Origin: JADKIH01 sp031417555
Lineage (GTDB): Bacteria > Bacteroidota > Bacteroidia > AKYH767-A > 2013-40CM-41-45
Direction: 5' to 3'
Assembly: GCA_031417555.1 (NCBI GenBank)
Contig: JANOVV010000029.1
Coordinates: forward strand, 12,171 to 76,170
Length of the DNA stretch: 64,000 nucleotides
Under the pieces are notes generated by a model. It had not been told where the DNA came from and ran no database searches. It worked only from the letters and a program-made list of their open reading frames with translations. Positions 9,718 to 18,380 of the stretch are shown here, one piece after another. A program made the translations under genes and the position numbers. Within the stretch, counting starts at the first letter, position 1. The number at the start of each line of letters is the position of its first letter.

Positions 9718-10037
9718 GCGGTGGAGAAAGCAAGTTTTCTAAGTTATAATTTACGATATCTGCAGGCCGTATTTAAAAAAAATAGGGCGAACACTTACAA
9801 TAGGTTGTTGAACAAGGATTATTTATACTTCAACAATATGTTTAACGTTACTTAAGAATCAATATTATTATGCGGAAAAATAAATAAAATCAATCTATTT
9901 TACCTTATTTCATACAATTTGACCGGTTTTTTGTTTTGTATCCATTATCCAATCACCGGACATTTTACAAGTAATGATTATTAAATGGTGTTTTAATGTC
10001 AGATTGATAATTTAATTAGGTTAAATGATGTTCAATT
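9718..10037. other. Intergenic, nothing recognised
   Basis: About 320 bp of AT-rich DNA upstream of the carboxypeptidase gene and downstream of the amidohydrolase gene, both on the minus strand. I see no convincing reading frame, strong hairpin or repeat here. Promoter elements of the carboxypeptidase gene presumably lie in its right part. Confidence 0.4.
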
Positions 10038-11225
10038 TTAGAATAATTTTTGAAGTTTACTCTCATTTTTTAACTTTAATTGTTTTATATCAATTCCTGA
10101 AATGTGGTTTATTCCCGGTTTTTTGCCTTTTTCAAAACTTCCGTATTTATTAGAAATACGAAGAAAATCGGCTCCGTTTATGGTAGCCCAAGTTAACATT
10201 TCCTCCAGAGCTATTTTGGGATATTTAGTTGCAATCATCCGAAGTTCATCTATAACAGACAATGATAAATTACTTGCATAACTATCCGTTCCTATTGTTA
10301 CTAAACATTTTTCTTTAGTAAGCATTGTTATATCAGGAGATACATTTTCAATAAACAAATTAGCATTAATGCAAAGGCACCAATAAACACTATTGTTTTT
10401 TCGGAGCATCAATTGTATATCAAATAGTCTAGTAAACGTATTATGCACCAGTTGAACAGAAAACATTGGATTAAATCTGTCAATAAATGTTGCCAGAGAT
10501 GATTTTCCGGAAGGTTTCCAATTTGAAAAGGCAGAAGTTAACTTTTGCATTTTGTCGATTAAGGCGCCAGTTCCTTTTTCAAACATTTCATTTTCACCGG
10601 AAGTCTCCTGATTGTGAATAGAAAAAATACTTTTCGATTTTTCTGTGTTAGCACAAATCAATTTCATCAATTGGTCTGAAACAGTATAAAGCGAATGTGG
10701 AACGATGGATGCAATTAATCCATTCTCGGAAAATTCTTTTTGTAAATCAATACCATCGTTAAAAACTTTGTCTGCCCGGTCAGAAGAAATATCGAAAAGC
10801 TCTACGAAAGTATGATAATAGATATCACTTTTTTTCTTTATGATAGATGAAATAGCAGAATTTGATATGTCTCCAACAGCAACAATTCCCTCAGAAAACA
10901 TTTCATTATCTGCTTGAGTCATGGCGTGTATAATCTCCTCATCATTCCCATTTCTTTTCTCAACCATTTCGCTGATAAATTCGGGAAGTCCTTTTTTCTG
11001 TGACAATTTTCCCTTAAGATGAGAGAGTTCAAGATGGCAATGAGTATTTACAAAACCCGGACACAGTATACCATTGAACCGTTCGATAGGTAAAGAAGAA
11101 GGAATTTCATTTTTAACCGGATCAAGTAAATCAATGATTTTTCCTTCAGTATCAACGACTAAAATCCCTTCCGAAACTGGCGGAATATGAACAGGAAAAA
11201 CCAAATCGGCGGAAAGATAGCGCAT
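10038..11225 (-). CDS. Amidohydrolase-family deaminase (aminofutalosine deaminase/cytosine deaminase type)
   Basis: A 395-residue cytosolic metal-dependent hydrolase. The first metal site is NTHCHLELSHLKG, and downstream motifs are PHSLYTVSD, SIHNQET (metal His), QLVHNTF and TIGTDSYASN (catalytic Asp), in the order expected of the amidohydrolase superfamily. The HCHLELS block and short length resemble the subgroup annotated as aminofutalosine deaminases, which act in the futalosine route to menaquinone. Other members deaminate chloro-triazines, cytosine or guanine derivatives, so the substrate is inference. One metal-site segment reads CINANLFIENV, where many relatives have CPRSN; this is a local variation worth noting. 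It is divergent from rlmN, with a heptamer-repeat element between them. Confidence 0.75.
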   Translation of the reverse strand: MRYLSADLVFPVHIPPVSEGILVVDTEGKIIDLLDPVKNEIPSSLPIERFNGILCPGFVNTHCHLELSHLKGKLSQKKGLPEFISEMVEKRNGNDEEIIHAMTQADNEMFSEGIVAVGDISNSAISSIIKKKSDIYYHTFVELFDISSDRADKVFNDGIDLQKEFSENGLIASIVPHSLYTVSDQLMKLICANTEKSKSIFSIHNQETSGENEMFEKGTGALIDKMQKLTSAFSNWKPSGKSSLATFIDRFNPMFSVQLVHNTFTRLFDIQLMLRKNNSVYWCLCINANLFIENVSPDITMLTKEKCLVTIGTDSYASNLSLSVIDELRMIATKYPKIALEEMLTWATINGADFLRISNKYGSFEKGKKPGINHISGIDIKQLKLKNESKLQKLF

Positions 11226-11246
11226 GGGGTAAAGGTATTAAAGAGA

Positions 11247-11421
11247 GTATCAGGTATCAAGTATCAGGTATCATGACTTTTTTAATGTGAAATATTAAGT
11301 TATAATCTATTCTTAATTTCAAATTATGAATTTAATAATACTGAAAATGCCAACAATAGATTTAAATTTCAAACAAATGACAAAAGCATTGTTACCCGAT
11401 ACCCGATACTTGATACCTGAT
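11247..11421. repeat. Heptamer-repeat element with inverted ends (copy 1)
   Basis: The left end (11247-11274) is four tandem heptamers of the form GTATCAG/GTATCAA/GTATCAT. The right end (11394-11421) is four heptamers of the inverse form, ACCCGAT twice, ACTTGAT and ACCTGAT. The outermost 19 bases of the two ends are exact inverted copies and similarity continues inward. The 119-bp middle is AT-rich and non-coding. The element sits between the divergent amidohydrolase and rlmN genes. The inner part of its right arm is shared exactly (19 nt) with the element at 55100. Confidence 0.75.
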
Positions 11422-11469
11422 ACAATTATTTAGTACTTACTTCTAGTTCTTCCTTATCTTAGCCTCCCA

Positions 11470-12540
11470 ATGACGATCCCCTCCAAACCCAATATCCGGG
11501 AACTTTCTATTGATGAATTAAAGCGTTGGTTCGTTGAAAACAACGAACCCGGTTTTCGTTCTAAACAGGTGTTTGAGTGGCTTTGGCAAAAAAGCGTGCG
11601 TGATTTCGATGCAATGAGTAATCTTTCCAAGCCATTGCGTGAAAAACTTTCGGAGTTTTTTACGATTCACGGTGTAGAGATTGATACTTGTCAGATAAGC
11701 CGTGACCGGACTATTAAAAATGCTTTTCGACTATTTGATGGAAATATTGTCGAGGGTGTTTTGATTCCTACAGAAACCCGAATGACTGCCTGTGTTTCGT
11801 CACAGGTAGGATGTAGTCTTACTTGTAAATTTTGTGCTACCGGAAAACTTGAACGACTTCGTAATCTTGAAGCGGGTGAAATATACGACCAGGTTGCAAT
11901 CCTTCGTACACAAGCAGAAGAAAAATATGGTATTCCATTAAGCAACATTGTTTACATGGGCATGGGTGAGCCTTTGCTGAATTATTCAAATGTAATTGAA
12001 AGCATAAGCCACATAACCTCTCCTGATGGTTTGAACATGTCGCCGCAACGAATTACAGTGAGTACAGCGGGAATTGCTAAAATGATAAAAAGATTAGGTG
12101 ATGATGAAGTGAGATTTAATCTTGCTCTTTCGCTTCATGCAGCAAACGATGAAAAACGGAATAAGATCATGCCCATTAACGAGTCAAATTCCCTTGAAGA
12201 ATTGGCTGATGCACTTAACTATTTTACAGATAAAACCGGCACGAGAGTAACATTCGAATACATCGTATTCAATAATTTTAATGATGAATTACAAGATGCA
12301 AAAGAACTTGAAGAGTTTTGCAGAAGAGTGAAAGCTAAAGTCAATCTTATCGAATACAATCCTATAGATGGTGAAGAATTTTTAAATGCTAAACTCGATA
12401 AGTTTGAAATTTTCAAACAGTATCTTGAAAACAGAGGAATTATTGTAAATGTTCGCAGAAGCAGAGGAAAGGATATTGATGCTGCCTGCGGCCAACTTGC
12501 CAATAAAAATGAACACGCTGTAGTCCGGTATAAAAAATAA
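11470..12540 (+). CDS. rlmN: Dual-specificity 23S rRNA A2503 / tRNA A37 methyltransferase
   Basis: RlmN is a radical-SAM enzyme that makes C2-methyladenosine at position 2503 of 23S rRNA and at A37 of some tRNAs. The N-terminal accessory domain (FRSKQVFEWLWQKSVRDFDAMSNLSK) is followed by the cluster motif CSLTCKFCATG with Cys115, Cys119 and Cys122. Family landmarks YMGMGEPLLNYSNV, RITVSTAGI and LALSLHAAND follow. The C-terminal catalytic Cys is in DAACGQL (Cys340). Length (356) is normal. The spacing to the next gene is only 22 nt, so the secreted BNR protein may be read through from rlmN. Confidence 0.95.
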   Translation: MTIPSKPNIRELSIDELKRWFVENNEPGFRSKQVFEWLWQKSVRDFDAMSNLSKPLREKLSEFFTIHGVEIDTCQISRDRTIKNAFRLFDGNIVEGVLIPTETRMTACVSSQVGCSLTCKFCATGKLERLRNLEAGEIYDQVAILRTQAEEKYGIPLSNIVYMGMGEPLLNYSNVIESISHITSPDGLNMSPQRITVSTAGIAKMIKRLGDDEVRFNLALSLHAANDEKRNKIMPINESNSLEELADALNYFTDKTGTRVTFEYIVFNNFNDELQDAKELEEFCRRVKAKVNLIEYNPIDGEEFLNAKLDKFEIFKQYLENRGIIVNVRRSRGKDIDAACGQLANKNEHAVVRYKK

Positions 12541-12562
12541 ACATTTCAATTAATATAAGATT

Positions 12563-15055
12563 ATGAAATATTTAATTTCAACATTGGTGATAGTAATATT
12601 ATTTTTTACTATAACTTCTATTTCACATCATCCTGAAAAAAAAATTAGCAGTATTCAAAAGGTTAAGGAGTCGCCGGATGAACCGTATGAGGAATTTATG
12701 CTTCAGCGTACTTATCCAAATAAAGTATTTGATGTTAAGGCATATCAGTCGGCATTAAACAGTGCAGTTTCATTGAACAGAAATAAAAGACTTAGTCGCC
12801 AGGAAAGCTGGACCTTGGAAGGTCCCGGTAATATTGGAGGAAGATTTAATTGCATTGCCGTTAATCCATTAAACACTGACGTAATGTATGCAGGAAGTGC
12901 CAACGGTGGCGTTTGGAAAACAAGTGATAATGGAAATTCATGGGCGCCTATGTTTGATTTAATTCCTTATCAGGCAATAGGGGCAATTGCTATTAATCCG
13001 AATAATGTAAATGAAATTTGGGTAGGAACCGGAGATTTGAATATTTCAGGAACAATGTATTTAGGAAATGGTGTTTATAAAAGCGTTGATGCAGGAATAA
13101 CATGGACTTATTTAGGATTGGCAGACAGCTATGTTGTATCGGCTATTATTTTTAATCCGGCTAATACAAATGAAGTGTTAGTTGGAACCATGGGTAATTC
13201 ATTTTCAAGAGATGATAAGCGAGGAATTTATAAAACAATTAACGGAGGATTAAGTTTTGTTCAGACAAATTTTGTGAATGACAGCACAGGAATTATTGAT
13301 ATGGTTCAGCATCCTGTAAATCCATCTATTGTTTATGCAACTTCTTTTTCACGTTTACGAACACCACGTGCGTCATTAATAAAAGGTACCGAAGTGTATG
13401 TTTATAAATCTACAGATTTTGGTCAGACGTGGAATATTCTTAGTGGCGGATTGCCAAATGGTGATGTACACGAACGACTTGGAATAGCAATTAGTGCGAG
13501 TTCTCCGGATATATTGTATGCTTTATATTCTACCAGTGATTATACTAATCCGCAACTATATAAAACAACTGATGGAGGGACAATATGGACACAAGTGATT
13601 ATAGATACTTTTGAGCCGTATTATTATGGAAGTTTCGGTTGGTATTTCGGGAAAATATATATAGACCCAAATGATCCGAATACTCTTTATATTCCGGGAG
13701 TAGAATTGCAATATTGTACAGATGGAGGATCTGTATGGAATCTGCGTGCTCAGGATCCCGTGCATGCAGACGGACACTTTATGTATTTTAAATCATCCAA
13801 TCAATTTATTTATTGTACTGATGGAGGATTATACAGGACTACCGATGGAGGAGGAACGTGGGAGGATATTGAAAATATTCCTAACAATCAATTTTATGCT
13901 ATCACAGAAAACAAAAACAACACAGGCGTATATGCCGGTGGCGTACAAGACAATGGTACTATGTACGGAAATGCAGCAGGGATAAATAATTTTACAAAAT
14001 TTTATGGAGGTGATGGATTTACTATTTCATATACTAACAATCCTTCACTTTTGTATACTGAAACGCAGTATGGAAATATCGTTTTTGATGATAATTTTCC
14101 TTCGGGCAATTTTAATGGAATAGATGAAGACAATAACCAAAATTACAATTGGCATACTCCTTATTTTCTTTCCCATTTTGGTGAAGATACTTTATACTTC
14201 GCCGGACAAAGAGTAATGAGAATAGCCGGCGCGCCTTATGGACCGTATACCAGTATTAGTCCTGTATTAAACGACAGCACAAGTCCTCAACGGGTTAGTA
14301 ACATTAGTACGATCAATCAATCAAAATTAATAAGCAATATTTTATATGCAGGCACAGCCGATGGAAATGTTTGGAATACTTTAAATGGAGGAAATACATG
14401 GAATGAAATCACTCCATTTCAGGGAAACAGTTATTATGTAACGAGGGTAATGCCTTCGCCGAACGAAGCTTCTACAGCGTATGTCACCCGAAGCGGATAT
14501 AGAGATAATGATAACACACCATTAATTTTTAAAACAGTTGATAATGGTATAAACTGGACAAGCATAACAGGCGATTTACCATTGCTGGCTGTCAATGACA
14601 TTGAAATTTATCCCGGCAATGAAAATATTATTTTTATTGCAAACGATGCGGGTGTTTATTTTACTTTGAATGGTGGAGTACATTGGGAAAGAGTTGGAGA
14701 TAATATGCCATTTGTTGCAGTGCTTGATATCCATTTAAATTACAATTCCGGAAAAATTATTGCGGGAACGTTTGGAAGAAGTATGTACTCAATTGATATT
14801 ACAAATTTAATAACCGGTATTGCTTCTGTAGAAAAGAAAATTGACATTTCAATTTATCCGAATCCGTCATCCGATTTTATTAATATAAAAACTGATTCAA
14901 AGATTGATGTGGTAAGAGTTTATAATTCTCTTGGTGTATTAATGATTCAATCACAATTACAGTTGATTGATATTTCCGCTTTTCCTGCCGGAAATTATTT
15001 TGTAAAAATTATGCAAGGAGAAAATAAAGTGGTAAAACGTTTTTTGAAATTGTAG
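12563..15055 (+). CDS. Secreted BNR/sortilin-like propeller protein with T9SS type A sorting domain
   Basis: An 830-residue exported protein with the N-terminal signal MKYLISTLVIVILFFTITSIS. From about residue 85 it carries many beta-propeller blades with Asp-box-like turns (TSDNGNSWAP, SVDAGITWTY, STDFGQTWNI, TTDGGTIWTQ, TTDGGGTWED, TLNGGNTWNE, TVDNGINWTS), as in sialidase, xyloglucanase and Vps10-type ten-bladed propellers. The pattern WTLEGPGNIGGRFNCIAVNP at its start is common in Bacteroidota members. No catalytic residues of a specific glycosidase can be named. The last 75 residues (ISIYPNPSSDFINI ... FPAGNYFVKIMQGENKVVKRFLKL) are a T9SS type A sorting domain. Confidence 0.85.
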   Translation: MKYLISTLVIVILFFTITSISHHPEKKISSIQKVKESPDEPYEEFMLQRTYPNKVFDVKAYQSALNSAVSLNRNKRLSRQESWTLEGPGNIGGRFNCIAVNPLNTDVMYAGSANGGVWKTSDNGNSWAPMFDLIPYQAIGAIAINPNNVNEIWVGTGDLNISGTMYLGNGVYKSVDAGITWTYLGLADSYVVSAIIFNPANTNEVLVGTMGNSFSRDDKRGIYKTINGGLSFVQTNFVNDSTGIIDMVQHPVNPSIVYATSFSRLRTPRASLIKGTEVYVYKSTDFGQTWNILSGGLPNGDVHERLGIAISASSPDILYALYSTSDYTNPQLYKTTDGGTIWTQVIIDTFEPYYYGSFGWYFGKIYIDPNDPNTLYIPGVELQYCTDGGSVWNLRAQDPVHADGHFMYFKSSNQFIYCTDGGLYRTTDGGGTWEDIENIPNNQFYAITENKNNTGVYAGGVQDNGTMYGNAAGINNFTKFYGGDGFTISYTNNPSLLYTETQYGNIVFDDNFPSGNFNGIDEDNNQNYNWHTPYFLSHFGEDTLYFAGQRVMRIAGAPYGPYTSISPVLNDSTSPQRVSNISTINQSKLISNILYAGTADGNVWNTLNGGNTWNEITPFQGNSYYVTRVMPSPNEASTAYVTRSGYRDNDNTPLIFKTVDNGINWTSITGDLPLLAVNDIEIYPGNENIIFIANDAGVYFTLNGGVHWERVGDNMPFVAVLDIHLNYNSGKIIAGTFGRSMYSIDITNLITGIASVEKKIDISIYPNPSSDFINIKTDSKIDVVRVYNSLGVLMIQSQLQLIDISAFPAGNYFVKIMQGENKVVKRFLKL

Positions 15056-15342
15056 CAGAATTAATCAATATTCAATTAATACGAATTCAGGGGAAAATTT
15101 AACTTTTACTCTGGAAATTCTCTAATTATTTAAAAAGGGCGGAATAAATTAAAAAAATAAATTCACGTTCTATATTGGTAAAGTAGTGAGCTAAATTGGT
15201 AAACGATCAATATCATTAAATTTATTTTTTGAATGTATTGGTTTTTTATGGCCTGTTTCCTAATTTGCAATAACATATTTTCAAAGGAGTAATTTAAATT
15301 GCTCAATTAAATTAAACATAGACCACATAAAAACCTAATACA

Positions 15343-16104
15343 ATGAAAAAAACACTACTAATTATTGGGGGATTATTTTCCGCCGGCTTTGTATTTTGTC
15401 AAGGCCCAATCGCTTCGCCTATCATTGGTGGAAATGTAGTAAAAGTAAATCTTAGTTCTTCTTTGCTAACGGAGCATTACCTGATACAATATGAGCGGGC
15501 ATTAAATTTAAACCGTTCTATAGGAATAGGAATAGGAATTTCTTCAGGTGTAGATCTTCCATTCAAAAGTAACCTACTGGATCAGTTCGGCGATAATTTG
15601 GATGCAAGGCGTGCCATTGAAACTACTAAGTTTGATAAATTAACAATCACACCGGAGTACAGATTTTATTTGAATAAGAAAGGGGCACCGATTGGTTTCT
15701 ACCTTGCAACATTTGTTCGTTATACAAAGTTTAGTTTTACGGGAGATTATGTGTTTACACCGAGTAATAAACTATTACATACAGCAAAAGTAAAAGGCGA
15801 TTTAAATGGAGTCGGCGGCGGAGCAATGTTGGGAGTTCAATGGGCATTAGGTAAAGTAATTACACTCGACTGGTGGATTGTCGGTCCGTTTATCGGTGTG
15901 CAGAATGGAGAATTTAATGGAACAAGTGATATGAGTGATATGAGTGCTGCAGATAAAACGAAACTAGAAAGTGATATAGAAGCAATTGATATTCCATTAT
16001 GGAAAATTGATGCAACGGTGAGCAACGATGCAGTTAATGCAAAGATATCCGGACCGTTTGTAGGTGTAAGGATGTTTGGTGTTTGTTTGGGGGTTAGATT
16101 TTAA
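15343..16104 (+). CDS. Outer-membrane beta-barrel-like protein, DUF3575-like
   Basis: A 253-residue exported protein with signal peptide MKKTLLIIGGLFSAGFVFCQ. Alternating hydrophobic/polar strands, the YERALNLNRSIGIGIGI segment, the ITPEYRFYLNKKG strand and a C-terminal strand ending in Phe (GPFVGVRMFGVCLGVRF) fit a small outer-membrane beta-barrel of the DUF3575 type. An extracellular-loop-like segment with DMSDMSAADKTKLESD is visible near 195-215. It is preceded by a 287-bp AT-rich spacer and converges with the response regulator gene 11 bp away. Role is unknown. Confidence 0.6.
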   Translation: MKKTLLIIGGLFSAGFVFCQGPIASPIIGGNVVKVNLSSSLLTEHYLIQYERALNLNRSIGIGIGISSGVDLPFKSNLLDQFGDNLDARRAIETTKFDKLTITPEYRFYLNKKGAPIGFYLATFVRYTKFSFTGDYVFTPSNKLLHTAKVKGDLNGVGGGAMLGVQWALGKVITLDWWIVGPFIGVQNGEFNGTSDMSDMSAADKTKLESDIEAIDIPLWKIDATVSNDAVNAKISGPFVGVRMFGVCLGVRF

Positions 16105-16115
16105 AATTTGAAATT

Positions 16116-16739
16116 TTATATCAGTTGATGTTCGATAGCAAAGCGAACCAATTCTGCTGTATTATGAATATCAAATTTATTCATAATATTTTTACGGTGT
16201 GATTTAATGGTTTCTTCTCCTATTTTTAATTTTATTGCAATATCTTTATTCGTAAGGCCGGCTGCAATAAGATTTAATACTTCTTTTTCTTTTTTGGTGA
16301 GCAATGGAATATTTTTCTGATCACGCATTCCTTTTAAGAACAGCTGCTGAAGTTCTGTATTTAAATAAGTTTTTCCTTCGAGCACCTGTGAGAGGGCGGT
16401 GAATAATTCATCACCGGAAATATTTTTCAATAAATAACCATCAGCTCCACTTTCAAGCATTTTATGAATAGTTCCAAAATCACTGAGCATGGATAGGCCT
16501 ATTATTTTAATTTCAGGTACTATTTTTTTAATTTCTTTTGTGGCTGTAATCCCATCTACCCCCGGCATGTTTATATCCATGATAACAATTTGAACGGGGT
16601 TATTTTTTACAAATTCAATTGCTTCTGCGCCGCTTGTTAGCTGGGCGACTACACGGTATTTCTGATCGGAAATAATTATTCTGGCAATACCTTCACTCAC
16701 TAAGTTGTGATCATCAACAATTAAAATTTTTATAGACAT
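16116..16739 (-). CDS. NarL/LuxR-family response regulator
   Basis: A 207-residue two-component regulator. The receiver domain (residues 1-120) starts MSIKILIVDDHNLVSEG and has the phosphoacceptor Asp55 in VIMDINMPG and the conserved Lys in YLLKNISG. The C-terminal LuxR-type helix-turn-helix (LTKKEKEVLNLIAAGLTNKDIAIKLKIGEETIKSHRKNI) binds DNA. I choose the ATG at 16739 because it begins the receiver exactly as in the family; a TTG ten codons upstream would add an unusual Pro/Ser tail. It lies 66 nt downstream of the split histidine kinase on the same strand, which is the obvious partner since that kinase has a HisKA_3 domain. Confidence 0.92.
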   Translation of the reverse strand: MSIKILIVDDHNLVSEGIARIIISDQKYRVVAQLTSGAEAIEFVKNNPVQIVIMDINMPGVDGITATKEIKKIVPEIKIIGLSMLSDFGTIHKMLESGADGYLLKNISGDELFTALSQVLEGKTYLNTELQQLFLKGMRDQKNIPLLTKKEKEVLNLIAAGLTNKDIAIKLKIGEETIKSHRKNIMNKFDIHNTAELVRFAIEHQLI

Positions 16740-16805
16740 TTTTGGTGATTTGGGAGAGCCATTATTCAAAATGATATATAAACGTAATCAATATTTGCAA
16801 TATTT

Positions 16806-18380
16806 TTATTTTTTTAATTCGTAAGGAATCTCTATTGTTACATTGATACCATTTCCTGGGGATGAATCCCAACTTACTTTCCCTTCAAGAATCGATACTC
16901 TGGTTTCAATATTTTTTAAGCCATACCCTTCAGATTTAATTTTTTCCAAATCAAACCCCTTTCCGTCATCTTCATAACTAAATATAATGCAATTATCTCG
17001 ATAAAATAATTGAATACTTATCTCCTTGCAGTCAGCATGCTTAATCGAATTATTAATCAATTCCTGTGTGATTCGGAATATGGGCAATTCATATTTAGCA
17101 TCAAATCTTTCCAATTGAGGAAAAACATAGCTTTTAATATGAAATAAGTGTGTATTGGTTAATCTGTTTGTAAGATCATTGAGAGCAGATGCAAAGCCAT
17201 GCATCTCCAGTGTTTTCGGACTCAAATCCATTAATAAACTCCTGAGGTCGTGCATCGAATCATCAACGATTGAATACAATTCTTTTTTTGTCTTAACGGC
17301 TTCCTGATTTTGATGGTCGATAAATTTTTCATACGTACTGAGATAAATTTTTAGTGCACTCATTTTTGTTCCGAATTCATCATGTAAATCACGAGCTATT
17401 CTGCGTCGTTCTTTTTCTTGTGCGTCAATTTCGGCAAGTAACTTCTCGGTTTGTAGTCTATGAATATTTTTAATACGATTTCGATAAATCAAAAAGCCGG
17501 CAGCGGCAAGTATTATAATTAATGCAGGAATAAATAATTTGTATTGCCAAAATGGTGGCCTAATATAGATTGCTACAGATGCGGGATCACTCCATACATT
17601 ATTATTATTGGATGATTTTATTTTGAAAATATAATTCCCGCCATTTAAATTTGTATAGCTTACATAATTTCGTGTACCGGCAGAAATCCATTGTTCATCC
17701 AAGCCTTCCAATTTGTATTGAAATTTATTTTCATTTGCGTCGGTAAAATTGAGTGAAGTAAAATCAAATGAAAAATGATTTTGGCGATAAGAAAGATTAA
17801 TGCTCTTTTCAAATAGTAAACTATCGGCTATTTTATCAAATATTTTGAAATGAGTAATCGATGCAATAGGTTTAACGCTATTAAATTTTATTTCTTCAGG
17901 TTTAAATTTAAGATAATATCCCTTGCCACCGGCGTAAAAATATCCGTCTTTGTCTTTATAAAAATAACCCTGTAACCCTTCATCGGGTATCCCATCCGAC
18001 TGCCCGAAATGGTAAAAAGTATTTTCTGTTGTATTAAAAAATTCAAGACCTGCGGATGATAATATCCATAAGTTTCCATTCATATCTTTTTCCATTCCAT
18101 ACATATTCGGATATGAGTTCTCAAAATGAATCAGAGTATTATCTTTCAGATTTAACTTAAACAATCCGCCGGATGTAGATGTTATCCAATACAAACCATC
18201 ACTAATTTCCATCATATCAAAAACCTCTGCAGGAAAGTTTGGAATTTTTTCATCCAAAAAAATTTGATCGTATGGGAGAAAAATTAACCTGTATGGTTTT
18301 TTGTTTTGTGGGGGAAAGTTTAAAAATGCTATCGACAAAATTTGCATAAACAAAATTTTGTGATATACCATTTCTTCCAT
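16806..18380 (-). CDS. Propeller/Y_Y_Y sensor histidine kinase, C-terminal part of a frameshifted gene
   Basis: This 524-codon frame holds the last propeller blades (DGLYWITSTSGGLFKLN, NGNLWILSSAGLEFFN), a Y_Y_Y domain (about 215-275), one transmembrane helix (about 280-299), a HisKA_3 dimerisation domain with His333 in ARDLHDEFGTKMS, and an HATPase domain (ITQELINNSIKHA, YEDDGKGFDLEKI, GYGLKNIETRV). It has no signal peptide. The frame opens inside the end of the upstream frame and overlaps it by 131 bp in another phase, so the two are halves of one hybrid sensor kinase of about 1030 residues. The apparent start at 18380 is probably not a real start. Its partner is the NarL-type regulator just downstream. 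Confidence 0.8.
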   Translation of the reverse strand: MEEMVYHKILFMQILSIAFLNFPPQNKKPYRLIFLPYDQIFLDEKIPNFPAEVFDMMEISDGLYWITSTSGGLFKLNLKDNTLIHFENSYPNMYGMEKDMNGNLWILSSAGLEFFNTTENTFYHFGQSDGIPDEGLQGYFYKDKDGYFYAGGKGYYLKFKPEEIKFNSVKPIASITHFKIFDKIADSLLFEKSINLSYRQNHFSFDFTSLNFTDANENKFQYKLEGLDEQWISAGTRNYVSYTNLNGGNYIFKIKSSNNNNVWSDPASVAIYIRPPFWQYKLFIPALIIILAAAGFLIYRNRIKNIHRLQTEKLLAEIDAQEKERRRIARDLHDEFGTKMSALKIYLSTYEKFIDHQNQEAVKTKKELYSIVDDSMHDLRSLLMDLSPKTLEMHGFASALNDLTNRLTNTHLFHIKSYVFPQLERFDAKYELPIFRITQELINNSIKHADCKEISIQLFYRDNCIIFSYEDDGKGFDLEKIKSEGYGLKNIETRVSILEGKVSWDSSPGNGINVTIEIPYELKK

